The notes: generated by a model from the sequence alone, not told the origin. A DNA stretch of 64,000 nt from Pseudomonas sp. JM0905a (GCF_014700075.1 NZ_JACXBU010000002.1:496001-560000), one strand, 5' to 3'. Shown: positions 20,552 through 30,282, numbered from the stretch's first letter. A program made the numbers and translations.

Positions 20552-21001
20552 TCAGAGCTCCAGGGGGAACGGCGGCTGCAGCGCGCGGCCGTAACCCTCG
20601 ACGAACTCGGTCGGCATGCGCTTGGGCCGGCCGGAAGACAGCTCGATGCAGACGAAGGTGGTCCTGGCCCGCAGCAGCGTGGTGCCATCCTCCGGCCGAA
20701 CCAGCTGGAAGCGACGGTCCATCTTCAGCTTCTGGTCCGACTCGACGATCCAGGTGCCCATCTGCAGTTCCTGGTCTTCGTAGGCGGCGGCGAGGTAATC
20801 GATCTCATGCCGGAGCACTGCCATCGCGCGATCCAGGCGACGATATTCGGCGAGGTCCAGCCCCAGGCTCTGGGAGTGACGCCAGGCGCAGCGTTCCAGC
20901 CAGCTGACGTAGACCGCGTTGTTGGCATGGCCGAGGCCATCGATGTCGTCGGCACCGACCTTGATGTCGATGACAAACGGGTTGGACATGTCCCAGGTCA
21001 T
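20552..21001 (-). CDS. Acyl-CoA thioesterase, 4HBT/YbgC hot-dog family
   Basis: The 149-residue single hot-dog-fold protein contains the 4-hydroxybenzoyl-CoA thioesterase-type active-site region GADDIDGLGHANNAVYVSWLE with the catalytic Asp. The natural substrate is unknown. Its ATG overlaps the eda stop (ATGA), so it is translationally coupled to eda; an internal ATG at codon 5 (MSNPF) is also possible. GGAG lies 8 bases before the first ATG. Confidence 0.9.
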   Translation of the reverse strand: MTWDMSNPFVIDIKVGADDIDGLGHANNAVYVSWLERCAWRHSQSLGLDLAEYRRLDRAMAVLRHEIDYLAAAYEDQELQMGTWIVESDQKLKMDRRFQLVRPEDGTTLLRARTTFVCIELSSGRPKRMPTEFVEGYGRALQPPFPLEL

Positions 21002-21648
21002 GAATGGTGCTCCAGGCTGCTGGCCAGTTCTCGGGCTTCACTGGCGAGTTGGGTGATCTGGTCCCAGGCACGGGCGCGGATCAGGCTCGACGGCGCGATC
21101 CAGGTACCGCCCACGCAAGCCACGTTGGGCAGGCGCAGGAAGCTCAGCAGGTTATCCGGCGTCACGCCGCCGGTGGGACAGAAGCGGATGCCGGTGAACG
21201 GTCCCTTGAGGGTTTTCAGCATCTTCACACTGCCATTGCCATTGGCCGGGAACAGCTTGAGCGAACGGTAGCCGTACTCCAGCGCCAGCAGCACTTCAGA
21301 CGGCGTCATCACGCCAGGCAGGTACGGCAAGCCGGAATCCTCGGCGGCCGCCGCAAGACGTTCGGTGCAACCGGGGCTGACGGCGAAATGCGCCCCGGCG
21401 TCCCGCGCTTCGAGGAATTGTTCGGTGTGGATCAGGGTGCCGGCCCCCACCAGCAGGTCCGGGAACTCCTTGCGAATCGCCGATAGCGCGTCGAGCGCGC
21501 GCGGCGTACGCAGGGTCACTTCCAGCACTTCGATGCCGCCGGCGCTGAGCGCCCCGGCAAGATCCAGCGCCAGCCCGATATCTTCGATTACCAGCACGGG
21601 CAGAACCGGTCGCGCTCGCTGCAGCACCACATCCATCGTCAGGCTCAT
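20998..21648 (-). CDS. eda: Eda, 2-keto-3-deoxy-6-phosphogluconate aldolase
   Basis: Class I aldolase of the Entner-Doudoroff pathway, splitting KDPG to pyruvate and glyceraldehyde 3-phosphate. The 216-residue product has the Schiff-base Lys in SLKLFPANG, the GAGTLI and SPGCTERL motifs and TGGVTPDNL. The ATG at 21646-21648 is preceded by GGAG; an earlier in-frame start would add 13 residues of atypical sequence. No zwf, pgl or edd gene is adjacent, so this may be the isolated paralogue found at this place in PAO1 rather than the main zwf-linked copy. Confidence 0.93.
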   Translation of the reverse strand: MSLTMDVVLQRARPVLPVLVIEDIGLALDLAGALSAGGIEVLEVTLRTPRALDALSAIRKEFPDLLVGAGTLIHTEQFLEARDAGAHFAVSPGCTERLAAAAEDSGLPYLPGVMTPSEVLLALEYGYRSLKLFPANGNGSVKMLKTLKGPFTGIRFCPTGGVTPDNLLSFLRLPNVACVGGTWIAPSSLIRARAWDQITQLASEARELASSLEHHS

Positions 21649-21761
21649 GTCAGTTCTCCACGTTGCAAAGTTCCCGGCCTGCGCCAAAGCGTACGACGCC
21701 GAGCCGATGAACCTTGGAAGTAGAGCACTGACGGCAGGTCACCCGCCAGCCCCGCCGAGGC

Positions 21762-22604
21762 TCAACGCAGGGCTTGTGCCGCACTGAACGGCTCGCGGAC
21801 CTGCGCCAGCAACCCGAGCACGGCCCTGATCAGCCGGGGATCGGACAACAGGCGCTGATGGCCACCCTGCTCCAGGCGCAGCAGCTGGCTGTCGAACCAG
21901 GCGTCGTGAATGATCTGGGCGTCACCGGCAGGCACCACCGGGTCGTCGTCGGCGTGCGCCACCAGGCCAGGGATATCCAGTTGGTAGCGCTGCACGTCGA
22001 GATTCGCTGCGGGAATCCCCGCGTGGGTTTCCACCTGGCTGACAAAATGTGCCCGCGCCTTGGCCGGCAGCCCCATGTAATGGGCGAAGCTGCGCAGTGG
22101 CCCAAGGATACGACTGGGCGCCGAAATGCTCACCAATGCACGCGCCTGCAGACCCATCTGGCTGGCCAGCAAAGCGCTGGCGCCACCCATGGAGTGCCCG
22201 ATCACGGCATGCAAGGGTGGAAGTTCGCCTGCTGCCTCCAGCAAGGCCCTGGCGAAGAGCACAACATTGGACTCACGCCCTGGCGAGCGGCCGTGGGCCG
22301 GAGCATCCAGCGCCACTACGCCGTAGCCGGCATCCACCAGGGCCTGGATCAGGCTGGCGAACTGGGTTGGGCGCCCTTCCCAGCCATGCATCAGCAACAC
22401 GGTCGGGCCACTGCCCCAGCGCAGCGCGGAAAGACCGAAGCGTAGGGTGATGCGTTCGGAACTGCCGAGCAGTGGCATTTCCCAATCCCGCGGCGGCAGG
22501 TTGCGGGGCGTCATGAACTGACGACGCATGCGGCGGGCTACGGCCTGCGGGGCCAGGCGACCGAGGGTGGCATTGACGCCACGGATGAGGGTCAGGCTAT
22601 TCAT
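21762..22604 (-). CDS. Alpha/beta hydrolase
   Basis: The 280-residue protein is an alpha/beta-hydrolase-fold esterase-like enzyme: oxyanion-type LLMHGWEGRPTQF, nucleophile elbow GHSMGGAS (Ser near residue 116), later Asp in ADDDPVVP and the C-terminal His in EQGGHQRLL, so the catalytic triad is complete. The ATG at 22602-22604 has GAGGAG just upstream. The substrate is unknown. It starts 11 bases after the TetR stop on the same strand, so the two form an operon probably autoregulated by TetR. Confidence 0.92.
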   Translation of the reverse strand: MNSLTLIRGVNATLGRLAPQAVARRMRRQFMTPRNLPPRDWEMPLLGSSERITLRFGLSALRWGSGPTVLLMHGWEGRPTQFASLIQALVDAGYGVVALDAPAHGRSPGRESNVVLFARALLEAAGELPPLHAVIGHSMGGASALLASQMGLQARALVSISAPSRILGPLRSFAHYMGLPAKARAHFVSQVETHAGIPAANLDVQRYQLDIPGLVAHADDDPVVPAGDAQIIHDAWFDSQLLRLEQGGHQRLLSDPRLIRAVLGLLAQVREPFSAAQALR

Positions 22605-22615
22605 GTTCAGGCTCC

Positions 22616-23155
22616 TCAAATGACCGCTGACTTGGCGGCGCGCAGCACTCGGTCGGACAGGTCGCCCTCGCCCAGGGCACGAGCCAGGGCCAGGCCACCC
22701 ACCATCAGAGCGATATCGGCGAGGGCCATGTCGGCCTCTTCCGGGCTGTCGCACATCGCGGCGCTGAGTACTTCCAGATGCTCAACCAGCACCGCCCGGT
22801 AAGCCTCAGAAAGCTGCGGTAGCGCACCTAGGGAACTGGGCAGCGGACAACCGGAGCGCGTGGCATCCCGATGCTTGCGCGACAGATAGAAACCGACTGC
22901 CAGTGCACGGCGCTCCGGCGCGGGCAGACTCGAATCGATCAATGCCATGAGGTCCCGGCGCTTGCGCAGCAATTGCTCGAACACCTCCAGCATCAGCGCG
23001 TCCTTGCTGGCGAAATGGGCGTAGAAGCCCCCTACCGTGAGGCCGGCGGCGCCCATCACATCGGCCACGCCCGGCTCCTGCGGGCCGTGCTGCAACATGG
23101 CTGCAGCGGCGGCCTGCAGGATGCGCTCGCGGGTCTGGGCTTTCTTCTCGCTCAT
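22616..23155 (-). CDS. TetR-family regulator of the hydrolase operon
   Basis: The 179-residue repressor has an N-terminal TetR helix-turn-helix (TRERILQAAAAAMLQHG, then VADVMGAAGLTVGGFYAHF, about residues 8-48) and a ligand-binding C-terminal domain of the TetR_C type containing SGCPLPSSLGALPQ. It is co-directional with the alpha/beta hydrolase gene. An inverted repeat just before its start is a likely operator. Confidence 0.93.
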   Translation of the reverse strand: MSEKKAQTRERILQAAAAAMLQHGPQEPGVADVMGAAGLTVGGFYAHFASKDALMLEVFEQLLRKRRDLMALIDSSLPAPERRALAVGFYLSRKHRDATRSGCPLPSSLGALPQLSEAYRAVLVEHLEVLSAAMCDSPEEADMALADIALMVGGLALARALGEGDLSDRVLRAAKSAVI

Positions 23156-23168
23156 GACGGCCTCCTCA

Positions 23169-23206
23169 TTTGAATTACAACCATAATATTATTTGTGTAA
23201 TACAAA
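23169..23206. promoter_or_regulatory. Inverted-repeat operator upstream of the TetR gene
   Basis: Two 12-base arms (23169-23180 and 23195-23206) match in 10 of 12 positions as an inverted repeat around a 14-base AT-rich centre; the inner part ATTACA/TGTAAT is perfect. It lies 14-51 bases before the TetR ATG, where a TetR dimer pair would repress its own operon. Confidence 0.6.
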
Positions 23207-23265
23207 TTGGCAAGCTGCAATTGCCGCCATTCGTCGGAGCTGGAAATTTTCGGGCGGAAAAACAA

Positions 23266-23294
23266 AAGGGCCATCCCAAGCTGGAATGACCCTT
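23266..23294 (-). terminator. Terminator of the Ala-Glu tRNA operon
   Basis: On the minus strand AAGGG...CCCTT arms with further pairing (TCATTCC against GGGATGG) form a hairpin followed by TTGTTTTTCC. It lies 30 bases after the last tRNA-Glu of the array. Confidence 0.7.
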
Positions 23295-23323
23295 GAAAAG
23301 CCCGCAGAGCGGGAAATTGAAAG

Positions 23324-23399
23324 TGGCGTCCCCTAGGGGACTCGAACCCCTGTTACCGCCGTGAAAGGGCGGTGTCCTAGGCCACTAGACGAAGGGGAC
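23324..23399 (-). tRNA. tRNA-Glu(UUC), copy 3 of the operon
   Basis: A 76-base cloverleaf with encoded CCA. Acceptor GTCCCC/GGGGAC, anticodon stem CCGCC/GGCGG around loop CTTTCAC giving anticodon TTC, and T-arm with GTTCGAGTC. Last gene transcribed in the array. Confidence 0.97.
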
Positions 23400-23414
23400 A
23401 AAACCTTCGAACAG

Positions 23415-23439
23415 CAGGGCCAGCGCTAGGCTGGCCCTG
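23415..23439 (-). other. Spacer hairpin between tRNA-Ala and tRNA-Glu
   Basis: A perfect 10-base stem CAGGGCCAGC/GCTGGCCCTG with a 5-base loop lies in the Ala-to-Glu spacer. A similar hairpin (AGGGCCAGC/GCTGGCCCT) occurs in the equivalent spacer near 23672-23695. It probably guides processing of the tRNA precursor. Confidence 0.55.
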
Positions 23440-23461
23440 TGTGATGCACGAGGCATCGATT

Positions 23462-23537
<76 letters not shown>

Positions 23538-23580
23538 GAATTACTTCGGCTGCACCGGCCTGACCGATGCTGCTGGAAAG

Positions 23581-23656
23581 TGGCGTCCCCTAGGGGACTC
23601 GAACCCCTGTTACCGCCGTGAAAGGGCGGTGTCCTAGGCCACTAGACGAAGGGGAC
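23581..23656 (-). tRNA. tRNA-Glu(UUC), copy 2
   Basis: Identical in sequence to the other two tRNA-Glu genes of the array; 76 bases with encoded CCA, anticodon TTC. Confidence 0.97.
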
Positions 23657-23719
23657 AAAACCTTCTGACAACAGGGCCAGCTCTCAAGCTGGCCCTTGTG
23701 ATGCGTGGCGCATCGTGTT

Positions 23720-23795
<76 letters not shown>

Positions 23796-23838
23796 GAATT
23801 ACTTCGGCTGTACCGGCTTGGCCGATACCGCTGGAAAC

Positions 23839-23914
23839 TGGCGTCCCCTAGGGGACTCGAACCCCTGTTACCGCCGTGAAAGGGCGGTGTCCTAGGCCAC
23901 TAGACGAAGGGGAC
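23839..23914 (-). tRNA. tRNA-Glu(UUC), copy 1
   Basis: 76-base tRNA-Glu with anticodon TTC and encoded CCA, the second gene transcribed. The spacer to the preceding tRNA-Ala is 37 bases and lacks the long hairpin seen in the other two Ala-Glu spacers. Confidence 0.97.
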
Positions 23915-23951
23915 GAAACCTTCATGCCTTTTCGCGACCCACTCTAAAGAG

Positions 23952-24027
<76 letters not shown>

Positions 24028-24045
24028 GTCGCGAGGACGGGGCGC

Positions 24046-24074
24046 ATATTAGGGGCGCCCCCTCCTGCTGTCAA
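24046..24074 (-). promoter_or_regulatory. Strong sigma-70 promoter of the tRNA operon
   Basis: On the minus strand, TTGACA (24069-24074) is followed after exactly 17 bases by TAATAT (24046-24051). The bases just after the -10 are GCGCCCCG, the GC-rich discriminator typical of stringently controlled stable-RNA promoters. An AT-rich stretch upstream (24075-24118) could act as an UP element. Confidence 0.88.
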
Positions 24075-24173
24075 CAATATTTTTTCTACGAACCGAACTT
24101 TTTTATCTGGAAGAACAAACACTTACCCGACCTCGGCCGGCGCGGGCCCTTCCCCGCACCGACCGAAGGGCCA

Positions 24174-25655
24174 TCAGGCGATGGCCGCGAGCAATTTCTC
24201 CCACTCCTTGGTTTCCTTCTTCGACACGCCACCGAGCAGCTCGATGGCCTGGCGCAGCCGGAAGCGGCTGAGGTCGGCACCAAGGATTTCCATCGCATCC
24301 AGCACGGAGACCGAGCTGGCCTGGCCGGTGATGGCCGGGAACATCAGCGGCATGACATCGCGCAGCTTGAGCTCCAGGCTCTCGGCCACTGCCTGAATGC
24401 AGCCGGTGATGCGGTCCTTCTCCCACTGACGCAGGGACTCCAGCTTCCACAGCACGAGCTGCATGACCTGGCGAACCTGGTCCGGACTCAGCTTCTTGTG
24501 CTCGAACAGCTTGGCATCCAGCGGCACGGCGCCGGAGAAGAAGAAGCCCGCCAGCGGAGCGATCTGGCTGAAGGTCTCCACCCTGCCCTGCACGTGCGGC
24601 GCGATGCGCATCAGGTAATCGGGGTTGAGTGCCCACTTCTGGATCTCGGCGGCAAAGCGCTCCACCGGCAGCTCGCGAATCCACTGGCCGTTCAGCCAGG
24701 ACAGCTTCTCCAGGTCGAAGATCGGACCACCCAGCGAGATACGCGACAGGTCGAAGTGCTCGACCATCTCCGCCAGGGAGAACTTCTCGCGCTCGTCCGG
24801 CATGGACCAACCCATGCGGCCCAGGTAGTTGAGCATCGCCTCGGGGAGGAAGCCCATGCGCTCGTAGAAGGTGATGGACGTGGGGTTCTTGCGCTTGGAC
24901 AGCTTGCTCTTGTCCGGATTGCGAAGCAGCGGCATGTAGCAGAGCTTGGGCTGCTCCCAGCCGAAGTATTCGTAGAGCTTGATCAGCTTGGGCGCCGAGG
25001 GCAGCCACTCTTCGCCGCGCAGTACATGGGTGATGCCCATCAGGTGGTCGTCCACCACGTTGGCGAGGAAGTAGGTGGGCAGGCCGTCGGTCTTCATCAG
25101 GACCTGCATGTCCATGCGATCCCATGGGATTTCCACGTCGCCGCGGAGCATGTCCGGCACCACGCAGACGCCTTCGCTCGGCACCTTCATGCGCACGACA
25201 TGGGGTTCACCGGCGGCGATCCGCTTGTCGGCCTCGTCTTTGGACAGGTGCATGCAGTGGCCGTCGTAGCGCGGGGTTTCCTTGCGTTCGGTCTGCTCGG
25301 CGCGCAGCTTGTCGAGGCGCTCGGCGGTGCAGAAACAGGGGAATGCATGGCCCTTGTCCACCAGCTCCTGGGAGTACTTCTTGTAGATCTCGCCACGCTC
25401 GCTCTGACGATACGGGCCGTGCGGGCCGCCGACGTCCGGGCCTTCGTCCCACTCGATGCCGAGCCAGCGCAGGGCGTCGAAGATCTGCTGCTCGGACTCA
25501 CGGGTGGAGCGCAGCTGGTCGGTGTCTTCGATGCGCAGGATGAACTGACCGCCGTGCTGGCGCGCGAAACACAGGTTGAACAGGGCAATGTAGGCGGTGC
25601 CCACGTGCGGGTCGCCGGTGGGCGACGGCGCGATACGGGTACGGACGGTGGTCAT
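24174..25655 (-). CDS. gltX: GltX, glutamyl-tRNA synthetase
   Basis: Charges tRNA-Glu with glutamate. The 493-residue class Ic synthetase has the HIGH-type signature [11 protein letters not shown] near the N-terminus and the KMSKS-type KLSKRKNP in the middle (about residue 243), followed by the helical anticodon-binding domain. The ATG at 25653-25655 gives the conserved [14 protein letters not shown] start; an earlier in-frame ATG would add ten atypical residues. It lies immediately upstream of the array that contains its own substrate tRNA-Glu, a conserved Pseudomonas arrangement, but the array has its own promoter. Confidence 0.97.
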   Translation of the reverse strand: MTTVRTRIAPSPTGDPHVGTAYIALFNLCFARQHGGQFILRIEDTDQLRSTRESEQQIFDALRWLGIEWDEGPDVGGPHGPYRQSERGEIYKKYSQELVDKGHAFPCFCTAERLDKLRAEQTERKETPRYDGHCMHLSKDEADKRIAAGEPHVVRMKVPSEGVCVVPDMLRGDVEIPWDRMDMQVLMKTDGLPTYFLANVVDDHLMGITHVLRGEEWLPSAPKLIKLYEYFGWEQPKLCYMPLLRNPDKSKLSKRKNPTSITFYERMGFLPEAMLNYLGRMGWSMPDEREKFSLAEMVEHFDLSRISLGGPIFDLEKLSWLNGQWIRELPVERFAAEIQKWALNPDYLMRIAPHVQGRVETFSQIAPLAGFFFSGAVPLDAKLFEHKKLSPDQVRQVMQLVLWKLESLRQWEKDRITGCIQAVAESLELKLRDVMPLMFPAITGQASSVSVLDAMEILGADLSRFRLRQAIELLGGVSKKETKEWEKLLAAIA

Positions 25656-25681
25656 GGGTTGTTCTCGAAACAGAGGGACGA

Positions 25682-26602
25682 TCAAAGGCGCGATCTTATC
25701 AGGCTGGCCGCCGCCGGCTCCAGCAAGTGACCTTCCTGCACCGGTAAGCTGCGCATCAGGAAGTCGAGGAAAGCCTTGACTTTCATCGCCTGGAAGCGTC
25801 TGGACGGATAGACAGCATAGATCTCGCCACTGGGCAGACGCGCCTCGGGCAGGAGTTCGATCAGCTCGCCACGCTGCACGGCCGGCTCGGTGAACATCAA
25901 GGGCAGCGCAGCGATGCCGGCGCCAGCCAGTACCGCCTCACGGGCGAAGGTGATGTTGTTGCAATAGAGCACGCGCTGGCAGGGCACGCTTTCCCCCTGC
26001 AGCATCCAGTAGCGCTGGGAATCCTGCGGCAGCAGCACTGCACGATGGCCAGCCAGCGCCTCCACCGTGCGCGGTGTGCCGTGGGCCGCCAGATAGGCCG
26101 GACTGGCGCACAGGCGCCGAGCGCTCTCGAACAGCTTGCGGGCGATCAGGGTGGAATCCTGGGGCTGGCCGATCATGATGGCGATGTCCACCCCCTCTTC
26201 CAACGGATCGACGTTGCGCGAGGTGATCTCCACCTCAGCGGTGATCTGCGGATACTGGCGCATGAAACTGCCCAGTACCTTGCCAAGGAACAGCTGGCCG
26301 AACTCGATGGGCGCGGTCACTCGCAGCAGGCCGGACGGTTCCTGCTGCAGTTGCATCACAGCCTGCTCGGCCTCGGCGAAGTCCAGCATGATTTGCCGGC
26401 AACGCTCGTAGTAGGCCAGCCCCACTTCAGTCAGGCGCAACTTGCGAGTGGTGCGATTGAGCAGGCGGACCCCAAGCCGTTCTTCCAGCAGGGCTATACG
26501 TCGGCTGACGGTAGATTTCTGCATCCCCAGGCTCTGCGCGGCCTGCGTGAAGCTGTGGCACTCGACCACGCGAGTGAAGATCAGCGCATCATCCAGCCCC
26601 AT
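25682..26602 (-). CDS. LysR-family regulator divergent from emrAB
   Basis: The 306-residue protein of the CrgA/AaeR-like LysR class has its helix-turn-helix at residues 17-36 ([20 protein letters not shown]) and a substrate-binding domain from about residue 90. It is divergent from the EmrAB-type pump 108 bases away, so regulation of that pump is likely. An inverted repeat TTGCGA/TCGCAA (26648-26678) lies between them. The effector is unknown. Confidence 0.92.
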   Translation of the reverse strand: MGLDDALIFTRVVECHSFTQAAQSLGMQKSTVSRRIALLEERLGVRLLNRTTRKLRLTEVGLAYYERCRQIMLDFAEAEQAVMQLQQEPSGLLRVTAPIEFGQLFLGKVLGSFMRQYPQITAEVEITSRNVDPLEEGVDIAIMIGQPQDSTLIARKLFESARRLCASPAYLAAHGTPRTVEALAGHRAVLLPQDSQRYWMLQGESVPCQRVLYCNNITFAREAVLAGAGIAALPLMFTEPAVQRGELIELLPEARLPSGEIYAVYPSRRFQAMKVKAFLDFLMRSLPVQEGHLLEPAAASLIRSRL

Positions 26603-26647
26603 GATTGTTCCCTATAAGCAACAAAGTTTCTGAATTGTACTGGCTAT

Positions 26648-26678
26648 TTGCGAGGGCGGAACACTGCTAGATTCGCAA
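26648..26678. promoter_or_regulatory. Inverted repeat between the LysR gene and emrA
   Basis: TTGCGA (26648-26653) and TCGCAA (26673-26678) are perfect arms separated by 19 bases in the divergent promoter region. The arm spacing is wider than a classic single LysR box, so the role is uncertain. Confidence 0.35.
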
Positions 26679-26710
26679 CATTCTGCAAAGACTTCGAGCC
26701 CGGTTTTCAT

Positions 26711-27757
26711 ATGCCTGCAAAATTGCAACGCCGCCTGTTCATCTTCATCGCCTTGGTGGCAGTGGTCATCGCCGGCTTCTTCGCCCACTGGCTGCTGATC
26801 GGCCGCTTCGTCGAGTCCACCGACAACGCGTACGTCCAGGGCGAGATCACTCGCATTTCCAGCCAACTGGGCGCCCGAATCGACGAAGTCCTAGTCACCG
26901 ACAACCAGCAAGTTAAGAAGGGCGACCTGCTGGTACGCCTGGAAGCCGACGATTTCAAACTGGCCTTGGAGCGCGCCCGAGCTCAGCTCGCGACCCGCGA
27001 GGCCGAACTGGCCCAGGCACAGAGCAAGCTGACCCAGCAATCCAGCCTGATCGCTGCCAGTCAGGCCGACGTGGCGGCCAGCCAGGCAACCCTTGGTCGC
27101 ACCCAGATCGACCTGTCCCGCGCCCAGACCCTGCGCAAGCCCGGCTACATCTCGGAAGAGCGGGTCACCACCCTATCCGCCGACTCCCGCGTGGCACGCT
27201 CGCAGGTCGCCAAGGCCGAGGCCGACCTCAAGGCCCAGCGCCAACAGATCGATGCCTTGAATGCCGAGGTCAAGCGCCTGGAAGCACAGATCGCCACCGC
27301 CCGCGCTGAAGTGGCCCAAGCCGAAATCAACCTCGGCCGCACCGAGATCCGCTCCCCCGTGGACGGCCGCGTTGGCCAGCGCGCCGCGCGCAACGGCCAG
27401 TACGTCCAGGTCGGCGCCCACCTGCTGTCCCTGGTGCCGGACAGCGACATCTGGGTCCAGGCCAACTTCAAGGAAACCCAGATTGAGCGCATGGTGCCCG
27501 GCCAGACCGCCGAACTGGTGTTCGACAGCTTCCCCGACACGCCGATCGAAGCCCGCGTGGACAGCCTGTTCGCAGCGTCCGGCGCACAGTTCAGCCTGCT
27601 GCCGCCGGACAATGCCACCGGCAACTTCACCAAGGTGGTGCAGCGCATTCCGGTGAAGCTGACCTTCACCGCTGACAACCCGCTCAAGGGACGTATCCGC
27701 CCCGGCATGTCCGTTCTGGTCAAGGTGCACCTGAAGGCCGAGAACCATGGCGGCTGA
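26711..27757 (+). CDS. EmrA/HlyD-family membrane fusion protein
   Basis: Periplasmic adaptor of a tripartite drug-efflux pump. The 348-residue protein has one N-terminal transmembrane anchor (about residues 9-31), a biotinyl-lipoyl-like domain split by a long coiled-coil hairpin (about 85-205, rich in ARAQLATREAELAQAQSKL-type sequence), and a beta-barrel domain. The ATG at 26711 directly precedes MPAKLQRRL; an upstream in-frame ATG is less likely. It overlaps the EmrB-type gene by 11 bases, which indicates a translationally coupled pump operon. Confidence 0.92.
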   Translation: MPAKLQRRLFIFIALVAVVIAGFFAHWLLIGRFVESTDNAYVQGEITRISSQLGARIDEVLVTDNQQVKKGDLLVRLEADDFKLALERARAQLATREAELAQAQSKLTQQSSLIAASQADVAASQATLGRTQIDLSRAQTLRKPGYISEERVTTLSADSRVARSQVAKAEADLKAQRQQIDALNAEVKRLEAQIATARAEVAQAEINLGRTEIRSPVDGRVGQRAARNGQYVQVGAHLLSLVPDSDIWVQANFKETQIERMVPGQTAELVFDSFPDTPIEARVDSLFAASGAQFSLLPPDNATGNFTKVVQRIPVKLTFTADNPLKGRIRPGMSVLVKVHLKAENHGG

Positions 27758-29306
27758 TGCACTGGTTCGCCCGACCGGCGAACCCACCCGGCGTGACTGG
27801 ATCGCAGTGATGAGCGCCATGCTCGGCGCCTTCATGGCGGTCCTCGACATCCAGATCACCAACTCCTCACTCAAGGACATCCAGGGGGCGCTCTCCGCCA
27901 CCCTGGAAGAGGGTTCGTGGATTTCCACCTCCTACCTGGTGGCGGAAATCATCATGATTCCCCTCACCGCCTGGCTGGTGCAGCTGCTCTCCGCGCGACG
28001 CCTGGCGGTCTGGGTTTCCATCGGCTTCCTGATTTCCTCCCTGCTGTGCTCCCTGGCCTGGAGCCTGGAGAGCATGATCGTGTTCCGCGCCATGCAGGGC
28101 TTCACCGGCGGCGCGCTGATCCCGCTGGCCTTCACTCTCACACTGATCAAGCTGCCGGAACACCATCGCGCCAAGGGCATGGCGTTATTCGCCATCACCG
28201 CCACCTTCGCCCCATCCATCGGTCCGACGCTCGGCGGCTGGCTGACGGAAAACTTCGGCTGGGAATACATCTTCTATATCAACGTGCCCCCGGGCCTACT
28301 GATGATTGCCGGTCTGATGTACGGGCTGGAAAAGAAAGCCCCGCACTGGGAGCTGCTGAAGCGCACCGACTACGCAGGCATCGTCACCCTCGGCCTCGGG
28401 TTGGGCTGCCTGCAGGTATTCCTCGAGGAAGGCCATCGCAAGGACTGGCTGGAGTCCCAGCTGATCGTCGGCCTGGGCAGCGTCGCCCTGGTGAGCCTGA
28501 TCCTCTTTGTCATCCTCCAGGTCTCGCGCCCCAACCCGCTGATCAACCTGGGCATCCTGAAGAACCGCAACTTCGGCCTGTCGAGCATTTCCAGCGTCGG
28601 CCTCGGTATGGGCCTTTACGGCTCGATCTATGTGCTGCCGCTGTACCTGGCACAGATCCAGGGCTACAACGCACTGCAGATCGGCGAAGTGATCATGTGG
28701 ATGGGCGTGCCGCAGCTGTTCCTGATTCCGCTGGTACCCAAGCTGATGAAGGTGGTTCCGCCCAAGTTCCTCTGTGCGCTGGGCTTCGGCCTGTTCGGCT
28801 ATGCCAGCTTTGCCTCCGGCATTCTCAACCCGGACTTCGCCGGGCCGCAGTTCAACCAGATACAGATCATTCGCGCCCTCGGCCAGCCACTGGTGATGGT
28901 GACGGTGTCGCTGATCGCTACTGCCTACATCCAGCCCCAGGACGCAGGCTCGGCCTCCAGTCTGTTCAACATCCTGCGCAACCTCGGCGGCGCCATTGGT
29001 ATCGCCCTGCTCGCCACCCTGCTGGATGCACGCGCCAAGGTCTACTTCGACTACCTGCGCGAATCCCTGGTCCCGAGTAACCCGCAAGTGGCCGAACGCC
29101 TGGCTCTGCTGACCGAGAAGCTTGGCAGCGAACAGGCGGCCCTCGGCAAACTCAGCGAGATCGCCCACCAGCAGGCCAGCATCATGGCCTACAATGACGC
29201 CTTCCATTTCATCGGCATCGCCCTCGGCGTCAGCATGCTCGCCGTGCTGCTCACCCGCGCCCTGCCCGCCGGTTCCACTGGCGACGCCAGCGCCGCCGCC
29301 CACTAA
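27747..29306 (+). CDS. EmrB/QacA-family MFS drug transporter (DHA2, 14 TM)
   Basis: Proton-driven multidrug exporter of the inner membrane. The 519-residue protein shows about 14 hydrophobic segments and the DHA2 motifs: motif C-like FAPSIGPTLGGWLTE near residue 150 and the first-helix motif LGAFMAVLDIQITNSSL. It follows and overlaps emrA; an outer-membrane TolC-like partner is not encoded nearby and would be recruited from elsewhere. The substrate is unknown. Confidence 0.93.
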   Translation: MAADALVRPTGEPTRRDWIAVMSAMLGAFMAVLDIQITNSSLKDIQGALSATLEEGSWISTSYLVAEIIMIPLTAWLVQLLSARRLAVWVSIGFLISSLLCSLAWSLESMIVFRAMQGFTGGALIPLAFTLTLIKLPEHHRAKGMALFAITATFAPSIGPTLGGWLTENFGWEYIFYINVPPGLLMIAGLMYGLEKKAPHWELLKRTDYAGIVTLGLGLGCLQVFLEEGHRKDWLESQLIVGLGSVALVSLILFVILQVSRPNPLINLGILKNRNFGLSSISSVGLGMGLYGSIYVLPLYLAQIQGYNALQIGEVIMWMGVPQLFLIPLVPKLMKVVPPKFLCALGFGLFGYASFASGILNPDFAGPQFNQIQIIRALGQPLVMVTVSLIATAYIQPQDAGSASSLFNILRNLGGAIGIALLATLLDARAKVYFDYLRESLVPSNPQVAERLALLTEKLGSEQAALGKLSEIAHQQASIMAYNDAFHFIGIALGVSMLAVLLTRALPAGSTGDASAAAH

Positions 29307-29347
29307 TCCCGCGCCGGCCTACCGGCGCGATTCGCTTCAGGCTGTAC

Positions 29348-30247
29348 ATGTCTTCCCACGCTTCGACCCGCCGCACCCTTCTGCTGATCGGTGCCTTCGC
29401 CATGATTTACATAGGCTGGGGCACCACCTATCTGGCCAACCACTTCCTCCTCCGCGAACTGCCGCCCTTCGTCATCGCGACCCTGCGCTTCCTGTTCGCC
29501 GGCACCCTGGCACTTGGCTGGGTGCTAGCCAGCGGCAAGGCGCAGGTCCAGCGCAGCGATCTGGGCGGCGCGTTGATCGGCGGTGTGATGCTGATTGCCG
29601 TGGGGCAGGGAGCGCTGATCTACGCCAACCAGTTCCTGCCGACCGGCATGCTGGCGATGCTCTACACCACCCTGCCCCTCTGGAGTGTCGCCCTGGAGTG
29701 GCTGCTGGATCGCCGCCCACCGTTGTGGGTCCTCTGCGGCCTGGCCCTGGCCAGCGGCGGCATCGTGATGCTGATGGGCAATGGTCTTGGCAGCAGCGCT
29801 GGCTTCGAGCAGTGGTTCGCTGGCGGCCTGGTCGTCCTCGCCACCCTGCTCTGGGCCATCGGCGCGTGGCTGTTGCGCCAGCGCCCTCCCTTCCGCTCCA
29901 GCTGGATGGGCCTCGGCCTGCAGATGCTGACCGGCACAGTGATCCTGGCAATCTTCGGCCTCTGGCGGGGAGACTGGCACGGCGTTGAGCTGGCCAACGT
30001 GAGCCTGGACGCCTGGCTGTGGATGGCCTACCTGGTAATTCCCGTCAGCCTGGGCGTCTATCCCGCGTACTTCTGGCTGTTGCGGGAAGTGAAGCCGAGC
30101 CTGGTGTCCACCTTCGCCTTCGTGAACCCAGTCGTGGCACTGCTGCTGGGGTTCCTGATCCTGGGCGAACGGCTGGAGGTCGCCGCCCTGGCTGCATGCC
30201 TGGCGACCCTTATTGGGGTGGTCATGATCATCTTCGGCAGACGCTGA
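29348..30247 (+). CDS. EamA-family (DMT) inner-membrane transporter
   Basis: The 299-residue protein has ten hydrophobic segments in two EamA repeats, each with the usual Gly/Pro-rich signature (IYIGWGTTYLANHFLL near the N-terminus; FVNPVVALLLGFLILGE near the end). It is likely a metabolite or amino-acid exporter of the YedA/RhtA-like group; the substrate is unassigned. It starts 41 bases after the MFS gene on the same strand, so it may be co-transcribed with emrAB, and ends at a strong bidirectional terminator. Confidence 0.9.
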   Translation: MSSHASTRRTLLLIGAFAMIYIGWGTTYLANHFLLRELPPFVIATLRFLFAGTLALGWVLASGKAQVQRSDLGGALIGGVMLIAVGQGALIYANQFLPTGMLAMLYTTLPLWSVALEWLLDRRPPLWVLCGLALASGGIVMLMGNGLGSSAGFEQWFAGGLVVLATLLWAIGAWLLRQRPPFRSSWMGLGLQMLTGTVILAIFGLWRGDWHGVELANVSLDAWLWMAYLVIPVSLGVYPAYFWLLREVKPSLVSTFAFVNPVVALLLGFLILGERLEVAALAACLATLIGVVMIIFGRR

Positions 30248-30256
30248 AGCCCCATG

Positions 30257-30282
30257 AAAAAGGCGCCCTCCGGCGCCTTTTT
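30257..30282. terminator. Bidirectional terminator between the EamA gene and uvrB
   Basis: GGCGCC/GGCGCC with a 4-base loop, extended by AAAAA on the left and TTTTT on the right, gives an almost perfect symmetrical terminator 2 bases from the end of uvrB. Confidence 0.9.

Noticed and set aside
24128-24173. GGCCCTT/AAGGGCC hairpin as gltX terminator
   Set aside because: The arms are perfect but the loop is long and no T-run follows; not strong enough to list.
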